Notes: generated from the letters alone by a model not told the origin. A DNA stretch of 64,000 nt from Symsagittifera roscoffensis (GCF_963678635.1 NC_087065.1:63766973-63830972); one strand, 5' to 3'. Shown: positions 44,374 through 55,853, counted from the stretch's first letter. A program made the numbers and translations.

Positions 44374-45307
44374 TGTGACATTCGACCAGAATGTGAAAAA
44401 TGCAATCTCTGCAGAATTCGGAATTTTAGCAGTAAGCCTTCCGGACTGGTGGTTTTTAAGAACTAAGGGCGTTATTGGAACGTTTAGCCAAACGGTGAAG
44501 GCTGGAATATTCTAGTATTTTAAAATTTCAAAAATTCGAATGATGACGTCACATTTCTGAGAAATGCCGAAACGGCCATTTTAACAAAAAACGAGAGAGG
44601 AAACAGAACAACAACGTTAGTTGCGCTGAAGAGAACAACTTTATTGAAATTGAAGAAGTCGAGATTGAAGAAAAACAGCAGCAGAGTGCAGAGAACGTTC
44701 CGAGTTGCAACTATTGTGCTGCTACAATAGTTGCAAGGCCGTTGCAAACAACGGTGAAGGGTAAGAAACCAGCCTTCCGGATTAGGAAGAAATCAAGATC
44801 AAGGAGCTTGATTCACCGGATTCAAGAATCCGGAAGGGTCTCGGGACGGAAAACTTTTATTGACTCATATGAACTTTTAGCATCCTGTCATGTCCTGACT
44901 TGAATTTAATTGATATTTGGATTAGTTTTGACAAGGATGAGGTGCTAAGAGTGGGGGGAAAGGGTTGATCCATCTTCGATGGAGATGATGATTTTTATCT
45001 ACTGAACAAAAACAATAGTAATATAATAAGTAGTAGCCCTGTTTTTAGGAGTGACCTCGTGGTCTGGGGATACTGAGACCCAGCCATGAGCTCACTATTT
45101 TTGCATGTAATTCAGTTAATTTGAGCGTTCTGGTCGAAGCCGGAGAACAGTAACGTTTTTGTCGACCCGATGTAAGAAAGACCACCGAAAAGTACTGGCT
45201 TGGTAGAGACGGTGAAAAACATGCAAAGCTCTGTTTAGACGCTAGCCAGTCGTCCTAAGACTTAGTTTTGTTATCCGTCGATATGTATCTTCCGGGCGAA
45301 TGTTACA
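44374..45307 (+). repeat. Element B 3' LTR
   Basis: 934 bp, 99.6% identical to the 5' LTR (four substitutions, no indel). It ends in GAATGTTACA followed by AATTCTCGGG, the continuation of A's interrupted LTR. Confidence 0.95.
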
Positions 45308-45310
45308 AAT
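45308..45310. repeat. Target site duplication of B, right copy (AAT)
   Basis: Repeats the AAT at 22479-22481; see A's uninterrupted 3' LTR at 524-535 for the empty site. Confidence 0.7.
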
Positions 45311-45535
45311 TCTCGGGAATAAGCTTCCTTCTGTTTCAGATAGGACAGCTCTACTCTAGTTTTATTGTGACGGAAATTGCGAATGGCAATTTCCTACTGC
45401 TTTATCTGGCAACTTTCCCGCGATTGTTACTCGATCATTCTCATTTCTCTTTTTCGGTTTTCAGTTATCGCGAGAGAATCGTGCATGACAGGCTCCATTC
45501 GAATTTTTGAAAAATCAAATTTCACTCCAAAATTA
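45308..45535 (-). repeat. Element A 5' LTR, outer (U3) part
   Basis: Continues A's LTR from 22481 after the inserted B; it matches 525-735 of A's 3' LTR with three substitutions plus ~33 extra nt. The match stops at AATTA, about 45 bp short of the LTR start seen in the 3' copy (TGTGCC). It abuts C's LTR with no host DNA between. Confidence 0.85.
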
Positions 45536-46092
45536 TTCGGATATTTGACCTTGAGAGAAGCAAAAAACACTTGATTTTGGAGTGAAATTTAATTTTTCAA
45601 AATTTCGAATGGAACCTGTCATGCACGACTTTCTCGCGATAACTGAAAATCAGAAAAGAGAAGTCAGAACGATCGAGTGACAATCGCGGGAAAGTTGCTA
45701 GAAAAATCAGTGGGAAATTGCTATTCGCAATTTCAGTAGCAATAATAATCGAGAGTAGAGCTGTCCCATCTAAAACAGAGACGAGCGCATTCCCACGAAC
45801 TGGATTGTTGTGATTGGAGCATTATTCTAAACTGGACTAGAGTGAACCTTCGGTGGAAAGGTGGACAGCTAGAGTGTCCCAATGGTTCACGAGAACTCAC
45901 AGTCTAGAGTACAAACTTGTTTTGTTGTTAAAACTGACGGACATTAAACTCATCTTAGTTACTTTATTGATTCTTGAGTTGCTTACCGACTTATTTACTT
46001 CCTGGTTCTTGAGAGTGCTACAATGTGAGTACTAATTTAAATTTCTAGAGTGTGTTTTATGATCGTTATGTTGAGGTAAGGCGAGTTTTAGG

Positions 46093-46115
46093 TTGATCCA
46101 TCTGAAATGGATCAA
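46093..46115 (+). other. LTR hairpin, C copy
   Basis: TTGATCCAT, loop CTGAA, ATGGATCAA. The loop differs from A's (TTCAG read on plus) while the stem is unchanged. Confidence 0.6.
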
Positions 46116-46128
46116 AGTTCCACTGTCT

Positions 46129-46134
46129 AATAAA
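46129..46134 (+). promoter_or_regulatory. Candidate poly(A) signal in C 5' LTR
   Basis: AATAAA 14 nt after the hairpin; conserved in all A/C LTRs in this window. Confidence 0.5.
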
Positions 46135-46432
46135 AAGTGACTTAACGGATTGTTCCAACCCGGTTTTTAATGGCGTTCATGTATTTTGGGTATCTAGAGA
46201 CCTAAGTATGGGGACGTTTCTAATTCTAGAGTGGGGGGATATTTTAGTAGTAGCCTTTAAGCTGTAACGGGTCGTAGTCTCATGTCACAAGCGAACCGAA
46301 TTGGCTCCGACTGATTTGAGGTACAAAAACACAAGAGATAGTGTCCCTGACTCTTGAGCCAATGGTTATAGGGCCTATTTTTCTTAAGCCTCATGTGTGA
46401 CTGCAGTAGACGAATGTTACATAGTGTTTTTA

Positions 46433-46447
46433 TGGCGCTCCTGGGTG
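46433..46447 (+). promoter_or_regulatory. Primer binding site of element C
   Basis: TGGCGCTCCTGGGTG, 11 nt after the LTR end. Identical to B's site and one base different from A's. Confidence 0.8.
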
Positions 46448-46907
46448 TTTACGACATCAAGACTACGGAGTCGAACCCACTTGAGACAGCTTCGGGCTGA
46501 ATGCCCATTCTAGAGTACCGGCGGTACGGTTCGACAGGAACGTGCAAACCTTCCGGTTGTACCGTGATAGCTTTTTAAGAAAACTCAAGAAAACTTCCTG
46601 GTACGCTCTCCGAACGAGGCTTAGCTAACCGAGTAAAGGGGGGCAACTAGGGGGACAAAAACACGAGCAAAAAGACAAAAAGCGAAACAAAAACCACAAA
46701 ACGAAAAAAGACAGTGACTTTGACACCAGATTAGTTGGATCAAACCTTTATATTAATTAAATAGTATACCCATACTGTTTTACAAGTTCGATCGTTTCGA
46801 TCAACCTAGCAATTTAACCCAGTAACCTCAATAAAGTGCCCGAGTGTGGGGCGTTGTCAAGGGTTTTTAGATAGCTTGGAACTTAGCTGGACAACAAGGA
46901 GACTTGA

Positions 46908-47083
46908 CTGGAGGAGGTAACCAGCCGAGTGGGAAAGTGGTTCAGGAGCACTTGAGCTGAACCAATAGGAGACTTGACTGGAAGAGGTGACCAGCCTAGT
47001 GGGAAAGTGGTTCAGGAGCACTTGAGCTGAACCAATAGGAGACTGGACTGGAAGAGGTGACCAGTCGAGTGGGAAAGTAGCCA
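46908..47083 (+). repeat. 70-bp tandem repeat, about 2.5 copies
   Basis: Units of the form GTGGGAAAGTGGTTCAGGAG ... GACTTGACTGGAAGAGG, inverted counterpart of A 21093-21352 with one unit fewer. Confidence 0.88.
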
Positions 47084-47950
47084 AGAGGGATTTGGCAGTT
47101 CTCGAGTTCTCAAGTTGGGCAGAACGGGTATCGTTAAAACTCATACTACATTATAGGAAATAAGTGTAAAATTGGATAGGCGATATCCCCCGGTTTTGAG
47201 AAACGTTTTTACTTGAGCAGGCCTGGAGACAGGTCTACGGTTTTCTCTTGAGAGGTTTAGCACCCGGCGCTTAAGGTGATTTTAGGTTTAAGAAGGGGGG
47301 CTAAAAAGGGGGGAGGTTAGAAGGGGGCTGGTTAAGTTAGAGGTTGGCGGTTGTAAATTGTAAAAAGGGGAGAAATTAGAGTAACTAATTAGTCGACATC
47401 GTTGATTTAGTTACATTAGTCATTTACACGCGTTGGTCATAGGAAGCGGATATGCAAAATTGGAATTAGGTTAAGGTAGGTACCCTGGTCGGATCGGTAG
47501 GGGGGAACGGACATAGACAGTTTTTGTGATACCCCATAAGATCGCTAGCAGGGGGGAAGGAAACGCGTGGCAATTAGGTACCAGACATTTTTTTTTTCGA
47601 TAGAAGGTAGACATTTGTCACCTTTGAATTTTAGGTGGGCTCATCTTTCTGTTTTTATTACTTTTTCTTGCTTAGATTTTTGTTGCATTTTGGTGAGGAT
47701 TTGTGTTGAAATTTTGTACGAACAGGTGATCACAAGATACCTGCGCACAGGTTTTGGTCTCAAGTTACTTGGAACATTGAAATAGAGGTAGCCAAAAAGA
47801 GAAATAAGAAAAAGGGGGGTCAGCATTTGGCTTTTAAGAGAGGATTTTGGGAAAATTTTACAAGAGCTTGAGTGGTGGTACAAGGTACGGCGAATCAAGA
47901 AGTCCCCATAACGAAGAGGAAAGAAGTCCCACCACCCAGTCACTTGTCAA

Positions 47951-48640
47951 CAGTCTTGGGACAGTGCCGAAGAAGTCTTAGGACAGAGCAGTCTGGGGAC
48001 AGTCTTGGGACAGTACAGTCTTGGGACAGTGGTCTTGGGACAGGGTCTTGGGACAGGGTCTTGGGACAAGGGTCTTGGGACAGGGTCTTGGGACAAGGTC
48101 TTGGGACAAGGTCTTGGGACAAGGGTCTTGGGACAGGGTCTTGGGACAGGGTCTTGGGACAAGGTCTTGGGACAGGGTCTTGGGACAAGGTCTTGGGACG
48201 GGGTCTTGGGACAAGGTCTTGGGACAAGGGTCTTGGGACAGGGTCTTGGGACAGGGTCTTGGGACGAGGGTCTTGGGACAGGGTCTTGGGACACGGGTCT
48301 TGGGACAGGGGTCTTGGGACAGTAGTCTTGGGACACTAGTCTTGGGACACTAGTCTTGGGACACTGGTCTTGGGACACTAGTCTTGGGACACTAGCCTTG
48401 GGACAGTAGTCTTGGGACAGTAGTCTTGGGACAGTAGTCTTAGGACACTAGTCTTGGGACAGTAGTCTTGGGACACTAGTCTTGGGACACTAGTCTTGGG
48501 ACAGTAGTCTTGGACAAGAGTCTTGGGACACGGCCGGAAAGTACTGGGACGGTCCCGAACAGTCTTGGGACAGGAGAAAGGAGCCTGGGACGGTGCAAAG
48601 AAGAGTAAGGACGGCAATTGGAAGTCTTGGGACAGTATAA
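47951..48640 (+). repeat. Minisatellite of TCTTGGGACA units (C copy)
   Basis: About 45 units of GTCTTGGGACA with spacers of 1-5 nt. The first half is mostly 13-14 nt units (GTCTTGGGACAGG, GTCTTGGGACAAGG); the second half mostly 15 nt (GTCTTGGGACACTA). It ends about 250 bp before Gag. Confidence 0.9.
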
Positions 48641-48894
48641 AAATTGAAGTAAAATTACAAGAAGTGTTTTAAGACAGAATTAAGATAGAACAAGACTAAT
48701 TGGAACCAGGTACGGTTGAGACCACAAATAAGGAAAGTTTCTCGAAAAGTCAATAAAGAGAACTGAAACAAGGTTTTCACCACGTTGTATATTTTTTTTA
48801 AGAAATATTTTTTTTTCTCTCGAAAGATTTTATTCTTAGAATAGGATTGTGTATATAGTAAAATTGTAAATAAGAGCAGTTGTAAATAGAAATA

Positions 48895-49707
48895 ATGAGG
48901 CGGAGCAGGGTACCGGTAGCTGAAAAAAGACCTACCGAAGCCAAGTATAATTCGCCGCCACGCAAAACAACATCAATGGGCCCAAAGATAACAAAGAAGA
49001 ACTTTTCAGTTAACATGGTCAGCACAAGGAGTACAGCGGAGAACAGAGCAAGAGAGGGCACGGAAGGAGAACGAGTAGAACCTACAATCGAAATCGACCT
49101 AGAGACACCAGACCAGAGCGTAGATGAACTGGAGAAGAAGACGACGGAGTCAACTCCAATGCCCAATGCAGAAGAACCAAACCAGAAACCCATAGAGTTC
49201 TCACCAATAGACGATGTGGAAGATGCAATAGGCAACACCGAAGAAACGGTGAAAGAAGACTCTCAAGTAAAAAAGACATCTTTTACAGAAAGGTTGGCGA
49301 TGATGGTCGGAATAAAAACGAAAGAGAACGTGACTGAAGAACCAAAAGCTGAAAGAGCACGAACATTTGGGACAGTGAGCACGAAGACGACAGAAGCCGA
49401 TCCGAGAGAGGAACAAACTAAAGCAGAAGCAACGGCCGAAAAAAGATCAACGGCTGACCATGAAGAGGCTACTCTTGAGCTAGGTGACTTGATGGCAAAA
49501 CTGAATCAGATCGACAAAAAGCTGAAGCACAGCGAAGAGGACAGGGAAGTGATAAGAAAAGAATTAAGATACAACAAACACGAGTATCTGGATAGTTATT
49601 TTAACCTGGCTAAGGCAACAGACGAGAGACTCAAGGAGATGACAGATAAGGTAGAAGCCACCAAAAAGAAAGAGAAGGGAACATCAAAAAAGATTTGCAA
49701 CAGTTGA
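48895..49707 (+). pseudogene. Element C Gag N-terminal segment
   Basis: 270 codons from MRRSRVPV, same start as A. MVSTRS lies near residue 40, an acidic middle follows, then the first part of the coiled coil (LMAKLNQIDKKLKHSEEDRE onward). A one-base loss near 49670 shifts the frame in the coiled coil; the last ~10 residues are out of frame and the protein resumes in the next segment. Confidence 0.82.
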
Positions 49708-51911
49708 AAAACCGATATGATGATGTCAACAGCCAAATAGGTAGCCTGGAAAAGAGGCTGGACACAAGGAGCAAGAATCAGGCCGAAAGTTCAGGTGCAA
49801 TACAGACGAAATTGGATGCAATCTTGAGAAATTCTACCTCACAAGAAAGACCGGCAGCGGATCGCACGCAAGGCACCAGAGTTGACTTTGTAGAACCACA
49901 AAGGGGTAAACGGCAATCGACACCGTTGCCCTTAACCCGGGATACGGTGAGCATAGCACCAACGGCTGATAAAACAATCATGAAAAGTGGGAATTCAAAC
50001 ACAACAAGTGGTCCGGGGGACTCAACAGCTAGCAGCAACGCAGGTCCGGATGCCATGACGTGGGCAAGCACTTGGGAGATGATGAACAGGACTCTAGAGG
50101 CCTTCGCCACGAGGAACACTAACTCGAGCGATAGGAGAGACGGAAAATCAGGGAAAACTTTCAAGAAGCCAAAAGAATTCAAAGACGACTCAGATGGATG
50201 CATTGACACGTGGGTGGAAGTGATGAGATTACATCTAGAACAAGATAACTTAAATGATGAAAGGCAAGCATGCACAGCCATACTCAGTAACCTGGAAGGC
50301 ACGGCATTGAAATGCGTGGTTGCAAAGAAAGAAGAAGAACGCGATACCGCGGACAAGATCTTCGAGATATTGCTGAATCGATTCGGGTCAGGCATGAAGG
50401 GTCACCAAGCGATGATGCGATTTGAAAAGAGAAGGCAGAGGGACGACGAGTCAATAGATCGGTTCCTAGATGATCTCGAGAGCTTGAGAAGAAGGAGTGA
50501 CCCAGAGGAATCGACAAACAGAAGAAACTTTAGCATTGCCTCGAAGTTCATTGATGGGGTAAAAAGTGACGACTTAAGGACAATGTTAGCAACATACTAC
50601 ACATTGTCGAAAGACAGCGCACCAACCCCAGAAGAAATGATACAGAAATCAAGGGAATACATGCTGATGAAACCCAAGAAATACTCATATACAGAAAACA
50701 GGAACACGCAGGGGGGAAGTCAACCCCAGAGGTCGTCATGGTACAAGCCTAGAGATGACATGGACAAGCGCAGATCATGCGCGAACTGCGGGTCGGCGGA
50801 TCACCACGTGGCTGACTGCACAACATACAAACAAGGCATGAAGAGCCTAGGATACGCACCGGATGAGGAGGACATGAGCCAGATGGAGGAACACGAGTAC
50901 TATAATGGCTTAATCATCAAGATAGGCGCCAGATGCTTCTTCTGTAACCAGGAGGGGCACTTCAGAATGGATTGTCCCTTGTTCTGGGAAGCGGTCAAGG
51001 ACCAGAATCACCCCAAACATAAGTTGGCATTAGCGGCGGTACAGAATCAGCGGAATAGGCAAAACGAGTTTGAATCTAGGAACTTAGGGGCACCAAACAC
51101 CGAATTGCCGACGAGAACAGTGAAAACTGTAACACATGTTAACGGTGCGATAGAATCCGCGGCCGGGAAATCTCTAGAGATAAATTATGAGAAAGCGGCG
51201 ACGGAAGCAATTGCCAAAGTGAAACAGGATCTGGCAGCGAAAGAAATAGAGCAACGACTAAAGCTGGAGATAGAAAGACAGAATTTTAACGAAGCATTAA
51301 CCGGATCGAAACAAATACCAGAGGCTGTACCAGGCTCAACAAAGACCGGGAATTGCAATACTGTGAAAATGGTGACAGGTAAGCCTTTTGGCATATCGAA
51401 AATCGGGGCAAGGATAATGTCGATAATCACAGTGGGCGGCCACGAGGTAACCAGAAACTTGAGCGAGCCGAGCGACCAGACAATAATGCACATTGACGTG
51501 TATGCAGACTATTTGAGTGGTATAAGCCCACAAACGACTTCTAGAGCACTGAGAGCACTACTCATGAGAGGGGGCAGCAAGTCGGTACGTGTTGATAGCA
51601 GATATACTGAAGCTTATGGTCCACACGAGGTGATGCTAAATATAGATGGGATTAACATCTATACCAAGACGATGATAACATGTGACGAAGACCTAATTGG
51701 ACAAATCTACGTAGGGAAAGAAGAATTGAAAGTGAGATCGATTGGACACTGCGCCATGCTTGAAGAAGATGCAATGCACATCGGGACGGAGGCAGATGTG
51801 ACAGGGCACGTGCTGGATATAAGTGGCAAAAAGACTCAGTTGCGTGGGTTGCTTGACACGGGAGCAGTCTTGAGCGTCATACCAATCGAAACTTGGGCAA
51901 AGGCGACTTGA
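49695..51911 (+). pseudogene. Element C Gag core, zinc knuckles and protease
   Basis: 738 codons in one frame, showing that Gag and protease are fused without a frameshift in this family. Gag core ~150-320 (TWVEVMRLHLE, ILSNLEGTALK, ILLNRFGSG). Zinc knuckles CANCGSADHHVADC at 362-375 and CFFCNQEGHFRMDC at 414-427, both canonical CX2CX4HX4C. Protease LLDTGAVLSVIP with catalytic Asp721. The frame ends soon after because 16 nt present in A (between TTGGG and CAAAG) are deleted at ~51897. Confidence 0.88.
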
Positions 51912-54904
51912 TAGACTCGAGAATACGGCTGTCGGCTGCAAACAAAGGGGCCCTTCGGGTGCTGGGCAGGACGCCAATAATAGCCCTCAATTTGGGGGAA
52001 CGTAACCTGTGGATGAGCTTTATCGTGGTAGAAAACCTAGATGAATCTGACCAATTTATTTTGGGTAGAGACTTCATCAGGAATTTCGACGTAACGATTG
52101 ATCTAAATAACGCAATGTTCAGGATACGGATCCCGGATAGGAGGTACGCAATCAAACCGGTAAATTTAATAATGGCAAATGAAAACAAAGCACCGGTATT
52201 CTTGAGTAGGAGGGTGAGGTTAAAAGCTAATGAAGCGGCAATCGTAAGTTTGAGGATGAAAAATTACAATGAACTAAGTGACAACAAGCAAGTGTGCATA
52301 GTTCCGAATCCTAATAGTCAAAGTGCTGCTGTTTTAGGAAGATCATTTTCGATAACGAAGAGCGGCCTCTGCGTCAGTGTCTTGTTGAATACCCTTGATA
52401 TACCGATCACGATACAGAGAGGGAGGAAACTGGGATATGCTTTACCGGTTAAAACTCGATATGAAACAATTGAGAACTCAAAACAAAATGAAGTTGTTGA
52501 TTGTCCCAATCACAGGGACAAAATTTGTATCTTGAGACGATTGCAGAAAATAAAAGATTCTTCAGGTCTTATTAAATCACTTAAGTCAGAAACGGATGAT
52601 GGTCTTTCGAGCTGTTCGAACTTTCCAGAACGACCCACACTAGATGAAATGCAAAATGAAAAACCGGTCCTGCCGGAGATTGAACATTTGAGGGGCAAAC
52701 TGAAAGATGAACAGCTCGAAGCCATCAAGGACGTACTAGAGCGGAACGAGGAAGTTTTTTCGAGGCATAAGGCGGATATCGGGTGTTGTAATTTCGTTGA
52801 GCATGAAATAGAACTTGAGGAAAACGCGGTACCACACAGGGAGGGGGCGAGGCGCATGACCCCACACAAATCGGACGCGTGTAGAAAAGAGATCGAGACG
52901 TTACTAGAGTATGACATGATAGAACCATACAAGTCACCGTGGGCGTGTGGAGTAGTGATGGCCAAAAAGAAAGGCGACCAGTTGAGGTTTTGTTGTGACT
53001 TTCGATACCTGAACTCCGTCACGGTGAAGGATGCCTATCCCATACCTAGGATTGATGAGAGCCTCTCGAAGTTAGGTGATGCAAAATTTTTTACGACTCT
53101 TGATTTAGGCTCGATCTTTTGGCAAGTACCACTAAGGAAGCAGGACAGGGACAAGACAGGGTTTGCCTGCGAGTTGGGTCTGTTTCAATGGAAACGGATG
53201 CCGTTTGGACTTTGCAATGCCACAGCCACGTTTCAGCGGTTGATGGCACACGCGCTGATAGGCGTAACGAAGAAGTATGGCAACCTGGTAATGTGCTACG
53301 TGGATGACGTGGTAATAGCGACGCCAACACTGGAAGACCACATTGAGAGACTAGACGAAGTGTTTGCATGCATGAAGAGGTCGGGGCTAAAGTGTAAACC
53401 ATCAAAGTGCGAGATACTCAAGGACTCAATAAAATACTTGGGCAGGATGGTAGACAAGCACGGCATCAGACCTGATACGGACGCCGTGGAAGCAGTCCTG
53501 ACCTGGAAATCACCGAAGACAGAGCACCAGTTGATGAGCTTCCTGGGTTTCGCTAACTATTATAGAGAGTTCATCAAAGGCTATGCAGACAAGGTATACC
53601 CGATGCAACAATTAATGAGACACAAGGGCAAGAAGTTCACGTGGAACAACGCAGCAGAAGAGTCATTCCAGAGGATAAAGAAAGAGCTATGTGAGGCACC
53701 AGTACTGGGTATGCCGACTGAGAAAGGGATGTACGTGCTGGACACGGATGCGTCGGTGGTCGCGATTTCTGGGATTCTCCACCAAGAACAAGAATGGAAT
53801 GGGAAGACAGTCTTGAGACCAATAGCGTACGGGAGCAAAGTCCTGAGTGACACGGAAATGAAGTACGGAGCACCGAAAGCTGAGATGTTCGCGGTGGTTA
53901 CCTTTGTCGAGAAATACAGGGCATACCTGGGCAGTGAGCCATTCAAGTTGCGAGTCGACAACAGAGCACTGAGCTGGCTGAAAACGTACTCAATGGACCA
54001 AAGTTACATTTGGAGGTGGATAGTTCGCCTGGACGGATACAACATGATAATTGAGCATAGAACGCGAGATAAACATCAGAATGCCGACAGCTTGAGTAAG
54101 AAGACGGAGTTCTATGAGAGACAAGAGCAAAGAGAAGCAGACAGACCTGAAATCAAAGATGGCTTCTCATTCATGGACAAGGAAACGTACGACAGTCTTC
54201 CACTCACGAGATGGCTGGACAAGTCAGGCAAACCGATAGAAGATCATCCTGAATTGCCTAAAGAGCCTCCAGAGAAGAACATCTTGAGGAAGAGCAAGAG
54301 GATTCCGATTGAGATTATACTCAAGTCGAAGATCGTGAAGGAGACGCTCAAGGCAAAAGGCTATGATCTTAACCAGGTGGAAGCAGGAACTGCAGAGATA
54401 GATGATGACTTAATGAGGTTGCTCGAGAAACTATCAGATGATAAGCCCGTGATCCAGGAGAAGGGTCAAGAGAAACCGGAATTCACTATACTTCGGAGAA
54501 AAGAGACAGTGAACGATACTGACTCATCAAGAGGAAGCGTCACTGACAGCAAAGATGTCGTGCGGTCACTAGTTGACAAAATCCCCGAAGACATTTTGGA
54601 GCAGACCAAGGTTAGGAAAAAGAAAGTGACGTTCAAGGAAGATACTGAACACCTGGGACTAGGTCAAGAGTCCGGGGAGTGTTCCAGGTTCACGGAAGAA
54701 GGAACCGGAGAAGGAAAATTGTCCGGGGAGCGTGAAGGATGGGATGAAGACTCGGATGACAGCGAAAACCAGAGACAGCGAAAACCAAGACAGTCTGTGC
54801 ATGATATTGGCGGAAGAGAAGACAAGGCACCACGACAGGGAGTTACAGACGGATCCATCTTCAGGAACATACAACATGGACATACAGGAGATGCGAGGTG
54901 GTGA
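51893..54904 (+). pseudogene. Element C protease end, RT, RNase H and linker
   Basis: 1,003 codons. It starts inside the protease (VLGRTPI, ILGRDFI). RT: Asp404 in TTLDLGSIFWQ (Ile where A and B have Ala), FGLCNATATFQRLM, YVDD at 469-472. RNase H: DTDAS with Asp617, NRALSWLKTYS intact. Linker to integrase ~700-950 with two TCCGGGGAG stretches (54670 and 54724). The true frame is lost near 54765, where GACAGCGAAAACCA is tandemly duplicated (16-nt period); the last ~45 residues are out of frame. This is the best preserved RT in the window. Confidence 0.9.
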
Positions 54905-55835
54905 GGAACTTGAGAAAATTGCGGTCGCAAGGAAACCATTCAGGGAACTATCATGCAACTCAAACATCAGAACGAATCTGGTGCCAGAAGATGATATGAA
55001 AATCGTGAAAAGGATGATATGCGTGAAACTGAGTGATGACATCCACAACCCTGGTGAGATGAATGGACAGATCATGGCGCTAAAGGAGCATGTCAAGGCA
55101 AGATATAGGCTGTCAGACCTAATAAGAGCCCAGAAGAATGACAAAATGACAAGTAACCTCTCCAAATGGATCCAGTCGGGGGTCAAGGAGAAGGGGGAAC
55201 TTGAGGAAGACAGCTACAAGATCTTGAGCCAGTTCTACAAAGAAAAGAAAGACTTACTTTATCACACAGCTGATGGAGTGGTAGCGTGCAAGAGGAGAGA
55301 TGAGGAAAAAATATTACACAAACACAACCTCATCATACTACCACAATTGTACCAGACAGAGGTGCTTTTCAGATCACACGACCAGATGGGTCACCAGGGG
55401 ATAGATAAAGTACAACAAAGGATACTTCACAGATTTGATTGGCCAGGAATGAGAAAAGCTTGCGAGAGATGGGTGAATGCCTGCCTGGCATGTCTCCAGG
55501 TAAAAGACCCAAGGAAGATGAAGTTTCCACTCAAGTCAGTTGAGAGCTCAGAGTTCAATGAAGTGGTGCAGATAGACCATCAAAAAATCTTTATGACAGA
55601 GTCGGGATACAACCAGATACTGGTTATAATAGATCACTTCACAAAGTTGGCGGAAGCGGTTCCGTGCCAGACAGCCTCGGCCAAAGAGACATGTGATCAT
55701 CTGATAACGCATTGGATATCGCGGTATGGTTGTCCAATGACTTTCCAGTCGGACAACGGCAAAGCTTTCGTGGGGGACTTGACAAAAGAATTGATGAAGA
55801 GATCGCACATTGCTCAAGCACACTCGACGACCTAG
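54732..55835 (+). pseudogene. Element C integrase zinc domain and core (first part)
   Basis: 367 codons, real from about residue 12. It holds the RYRLSDLIRAQ region, HHCC zinc domain (SHDQMGH, CLAC) and the first two catalytic aspartates, Asp282 (QIDHQ) and Asp341 (SDNGK). It ends at a TAG (55833-55835) that replaces the Tyr of the conserved HSTTYHPQTNG block; the frame continues unchanged after it. Confidence 0.85.
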
Positions 55836-55853
55836 CATCCGCAGACCAATGGG

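Larger units (their letters stand above)
22482..45307 (+). mobile_element. Element B: complete giant Ty3/gypsy-like LTR retrotransposon nested in A
   Basis: 22,826 bp bounded by identical-length LTRs and a short target duplication inside A's 5' LTR. Same gene plan as A/C but a different family: proteins are clearly diverged and the LTR sequence is mostly unrelated apart from the termini and a hairpin. The LTR pair differs at 4 of 934 positions, so it is the youngest insertion here. Lesions: TAA at 26512, frameshifts near 28130 and 29000, a 14-nt deletion before YVDD, TAGs at 33159 and 33600, and one TGA in ORF2 at 38590. Confidence 0.93.
45308..45800. other. Centre of the A/C inverted repeat
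   Basis: Left arm 45308-45533 and right arm from 45574 are inverted LTR copies of two related elements; the unpaired centre is about 40 nt (45534-45573). Arms are visibly diverged (roughly 10% in LTR), so this is not a recent perfect palindrome. Confidence 0.75.
45536..46421 (+). repeat. Element C 5' LTR (start slightly truncated)
   Basis: About 886 bp, ending CGAATGTTACA at 46421. The beginning TTCGGATATTTGACCTTGAG aligns with positions 9 onward of A's LTR, so the terminal TGTG is missing. It holds the 9-bp hairpin at 46093-46115, AATAAA at 46129-46134, and a GAG|GTAAGG splice-donor-like site at 46076. Confidence 0.88.
46448..48894 (+). other. Element C 5' leader
   Basis: 2.4 kb between PBS and Gag, homologous to A 19328-21827. 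It holds the 70-bp tandem repeat and the TCTTGGGACA minisatellite listed below. No protein-coding sequence is supported; the repetitive frames across the minisatellite are artefacts of its period. Confidence 0.75.

Noticed and set aside
22482-45307. Idea that B has too many lesions for its young LTRs and so must have arrived defective
   Set aside because: With 4 differences in 934 bp, about 35 substitutions plus some indels are expected over the internal region; roughly seven lesions are a little high but not decisive.
1-46421. Recent giant palindrome made by inverted duplication of A into C
   Set aside because: A and C differ by about 6% in a sampled pol stretch and more in LTRs, have different lesions, and differ in repeat copy number; two insertions or an old event fit better.
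46908-47083. CRISPR-like or centromeric array
   Set aside because: Direct 70-bp repeats without unique spacers, only 2.5-3.6 copies, inside a retroelement leader.
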